NCBI GenBank assembly: GCA_026874595.1
Contig: CM049317.1
Location: 61,598,618 to 61,662,617 of the forward strand
Length of the DNA: 64,000 bases
Reading direction: 5' to 3'
Source of the DNA: Sipunculus nudus
Taxonomy: Eukaryota > Annelida > Sipuncula > Golfingiida > Sipunculidae
Made by a program: the position numbers and the translations under genes. The stretch's first letter is position 1; the number at the start of each line of letters is the position of its first letter. The notes under the pieces were generated by a model. The model worked only from the letters and a program-made list of their open reading frames with translations, was not told the DNA's origin and made no database searches. Of the stretch, positions 61,801 through 64,000 are shown piece by piece.

Positions 61801-62539
61801 TATGACTTAGGCTTAAGGGTGCGGAATATATGAATCCGGTCTGAAAGAAACGCATGTCACGTTTCACTAACTTTATGGTTGTTTCACGGGTCAGTTCTTA
61901 CCCCAAAAACAATGGCTGTCCTTAAAATACGGATAATTGTTAAGTTCGTCTTCGGCTGAGATTTTCAAATGGCTGTATCTCGCAAAGGCAAAAAAAATTA
62001 AATTAAAAAAATATAATGTGGCTTTACTTGTTACTGTAGTCTGTCCAGAAAGGCAAAATTAATACAATATGGAATATGGAAAATACACGAATAACATCCG
62101 GGAGCCGAATCAGATATTTTTATGTCAGAGATCAAGCCCATTTTATCATAGGCTCTGAGTGAAAGCAGTTATTACCAGAATATTGTCATATTAGATAATG
62201 GCTCTCTTATCAAGTCGATCTGTTTTGTTTTTAGCAGTTCCACAATTATGAGATATAACTGTCTATTTGAGCTTCAGTTCTGTTCTAACCGTATAACTAG
62301 TTCCAGTTTATCCTGCATGTATAACAATCTAAAAAAAAGATATGTTGTTTGTTCTTTTTTTTTTAATTTCAAGGTTAAGACCTGATGTAAAACAATTTTC
62401 TGAGAGCTTCTATATTTCCCACAAGGAAATATGTGAAAAATAAGGGTTATCAGGAAATAGGATTATATACGCTAAATGCCGAAAAGCAGTGCTAAATTTT
62501 GCGTCTGGAGCCGTTTTTATCCTAATACATTGGCATTCC
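61801..62539. other. Unassigned intergenic DNA
   Basis: No gene or repeat recognised. Confidence 0.4.
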
Positions 62540-62820
62540 ACAGTGGGGCTCCTATAGCATAGCCTGGGGTCTGGATAGCCGTGGGTTAAATAGGTCGGCA
62601 TTCTTCGCTGGTGACCCGGGTTCGGTCCACGGCGTGGCTATGGGAGTGGGATGTAGGGGGTCGTCCATGGTCGGTGGTTTTCTCCGGGTCCTCCGGTTTC
62701 TTCCTCGTCTGGACAGACCGAACGCCACCACCTGCCCCATGGAGAATGCCTCGATTAGATAAAACAACTATTTGTACAATCTATGTAAAATCAATATAAT
62801 TTATTGTCAGACGTCATTAA
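62540..62820 (+). mobile_element. tRNA-derived SINE, copy 2 (more complete)
   Basis: The tRNA-like head has a box A (tggatagccgtggg, about 62572-62585) and a box B (ggttcggtcc, 62619-62628) with tRNA-like spacing. The core follows (cggcgtggctatgg, ggtggttttctccgggtcct, aacgccaccacctg, ccatgga, cgattag), then the tail tacaatctatgtaaaatcaa and gacgtcattaaa. The core and tail are shared with 33669-33953. Confidence 0.7.
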
Positions 62821-62984
62821 ACGATGTATCGTTAATATGCAGCAAACCCCGCTTAAATTAATAGTTCTCGCGGCACAAGGTTTTTTTTTCCCATAAAAGA
62901 ACAGGATTAGCTGTAAGTAATCTTCGAGTAGAAGGCATTAAAAAAATTTTTTTTTGGATATGCGTGGGTAATATATGTATTTGG

Positions 62985-62985
<1 letters not shown>
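62821..62985. other. Unassigned intergenic DNA
   Basis: T-runs only. Confidence 0.4.

Positions 62986-63029
<44 letters not shown>
62986..63029. repeat. (AT)n microsatellite
   Basis: About 22 AT dinucleotides. Confidence 0.97.
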
Positions 63030-63034
<5 letters not shown>

Positions 63035-63103
63035 AGCTGTGTCTCTCTTTACACCTTCAACTCCCGAGAAACTAACATTAAAGATTCAGTATATTTTGGC
63101 GAG

Positions 63104-63112
63104 TATATATAC

Positions 63113-63143
<31 letters not shown>
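63104..63143. repeat. (AT)n/(GT)n microsatellite
   Basis: Short AT run followed by about 9 GT dinucleotides. Confidence 0.9.
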
Positions 63144-63851
63144 CATAATATGCCCTTCATTTCAGGGATTGTTTTAAGTGTGTGTGAAAATAACTTTCTA
63201 TTTATATATATGAAGCACTTGCATTTAAGTTCATGTATGTTTAATTCGAAGTTAAGGTAATATTATTTTATAAAAGTAAATAAGTTTAGCATTATAATTT
63301 ATAAGTAAATAAGCCAGGATTCATTATGAAACATAAACTGATCATCTTAGTCATACAGACTGTACACAACACTCGCTGAACGACGATGGTGTTGATCTAA
63401 TTTTAAATAAATTAAAAAATATAATTACATTAGAGATTTTACTTTTATTACACAGGTACCTGTGCACCATCGGATCGGAAGGTCTAATACAGAAATTCAA
63501 CACCAGATGCCTCTAGTGTATAAGCCCCCCCCCCCCTTCAATGATTAAATGATTAAATATATATAGGGACAGAAGGATCTAGCATTTTAAATAGTCTGAT
63601 CATCAGTTATCCCATAAAGTTTTTTTTAATAAAGATATGAAGAAATTGCGCTTTGGTCCGAGTTTAGACCAAGTTATAGCGCTCAAATGTATATACATGG
63701 ATATATTTAAAAGTTACAGCTGGGTCTAGTCCGAGTATTGAGTTTGGTTTCGGGTTCAGGATCAATTATGTAAATGTAAAGCTAAAGTTAATTTGTACAA
63801 GCAAATGGAAAAACTACAATTCTGGAGAAATATGGTATGCGCGATATGATT
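63144..63851. other. Intergenic DNA; C run and gtccgagt patch
   Basis: A C run lies at about 63525-63536. ggtccgagt and agtccgagt recur at about 63655-63740, as in the patch at 34235-34590. Confidence 0.4.

Positions 63852-63900
<49 letters not shown>
63852..63900. repeat. (CT)n microsatellite
   Basis: About 24 CT dinucleotides. Confidence 0.97.
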
Positions 63901-63903
<3 letters not shown>

Positions 63904-64000
63904 GCGTGTTCCATGGAAGTTTTCTGCTGTCTAAGTAATTTTATATGCAATACATATTGTGAAAGAAGATTGACACTTTTCATTTTTCTTGTAATGATAT

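Overview
This is eukaryotic nuclear DNA from a large, gene-poor, repeat-rich genome. It is AT-rich and full of (AT)n microsatellites. It carries an L1/Tx1-type LINE, tRNA-derived SINEs, MITE-like inverted repeats and one intronless degenerin/ENaC channel gene. The SINE core, the many ATCGAT and TCGAGATCTCGA palindromes and the type of channel gene suggest a marine lophotrochozoan, most likely a mollusc (perhaps a bivalve). That placement is inference, not proof.

Only one intact protein gene can be supported: a complete 577-residue DEG/ENaC (amiloride-sensitive sodium channel family) subunit at 54799-56532 on the + strand. An in-frame stop lies just upstream of its ATG. All other long open frames are satellite artefacts, transposon pieces or chance.

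Layout. 1-962: featureless AT-rich DNA. 963-3125: minisatellite with a 56-bp unit and higher-order repeats of 504 and 392 bp. 3126-9600: intergenic, with one TATA-like promoter candidate near 5127. 9640-16193: a near full-length but decayed LINE with two ORFs, an A-tail and a perfect 12-bp target-site duplication. 16206-19620: repeat flank, a 263-bp element bounded by perfect 20-bp inverted repeats, an LTR remnant on the minus strand with one complete 533-bp LTR and one truncated LTR, then a minus-strand tRNA-derived SINE. 19878-28129: microsatellites and a G/C-tract palindrome element (23971-24510). 28130-31764: 3.6-kb satellite of a 25-bp unit with higher-order structure. 33004-46120: dispersed repeats, a SINE whose tail has become a small tandem array, and a TCGAGATCTCGA palindrome array. 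51418-51912: compound GA repeat. 53190-53682: a 5'-truncated LINE remnant. 54799-56532: the channel gene. 58547-64000: further repeats, including a second, more complete SINE copy (62540-62820).

No operon or pathway can be reconstructed. I looked for an undescribed functional system and did not find one. The most interesting material is the structured satellites and the unclassified small mobile elements.
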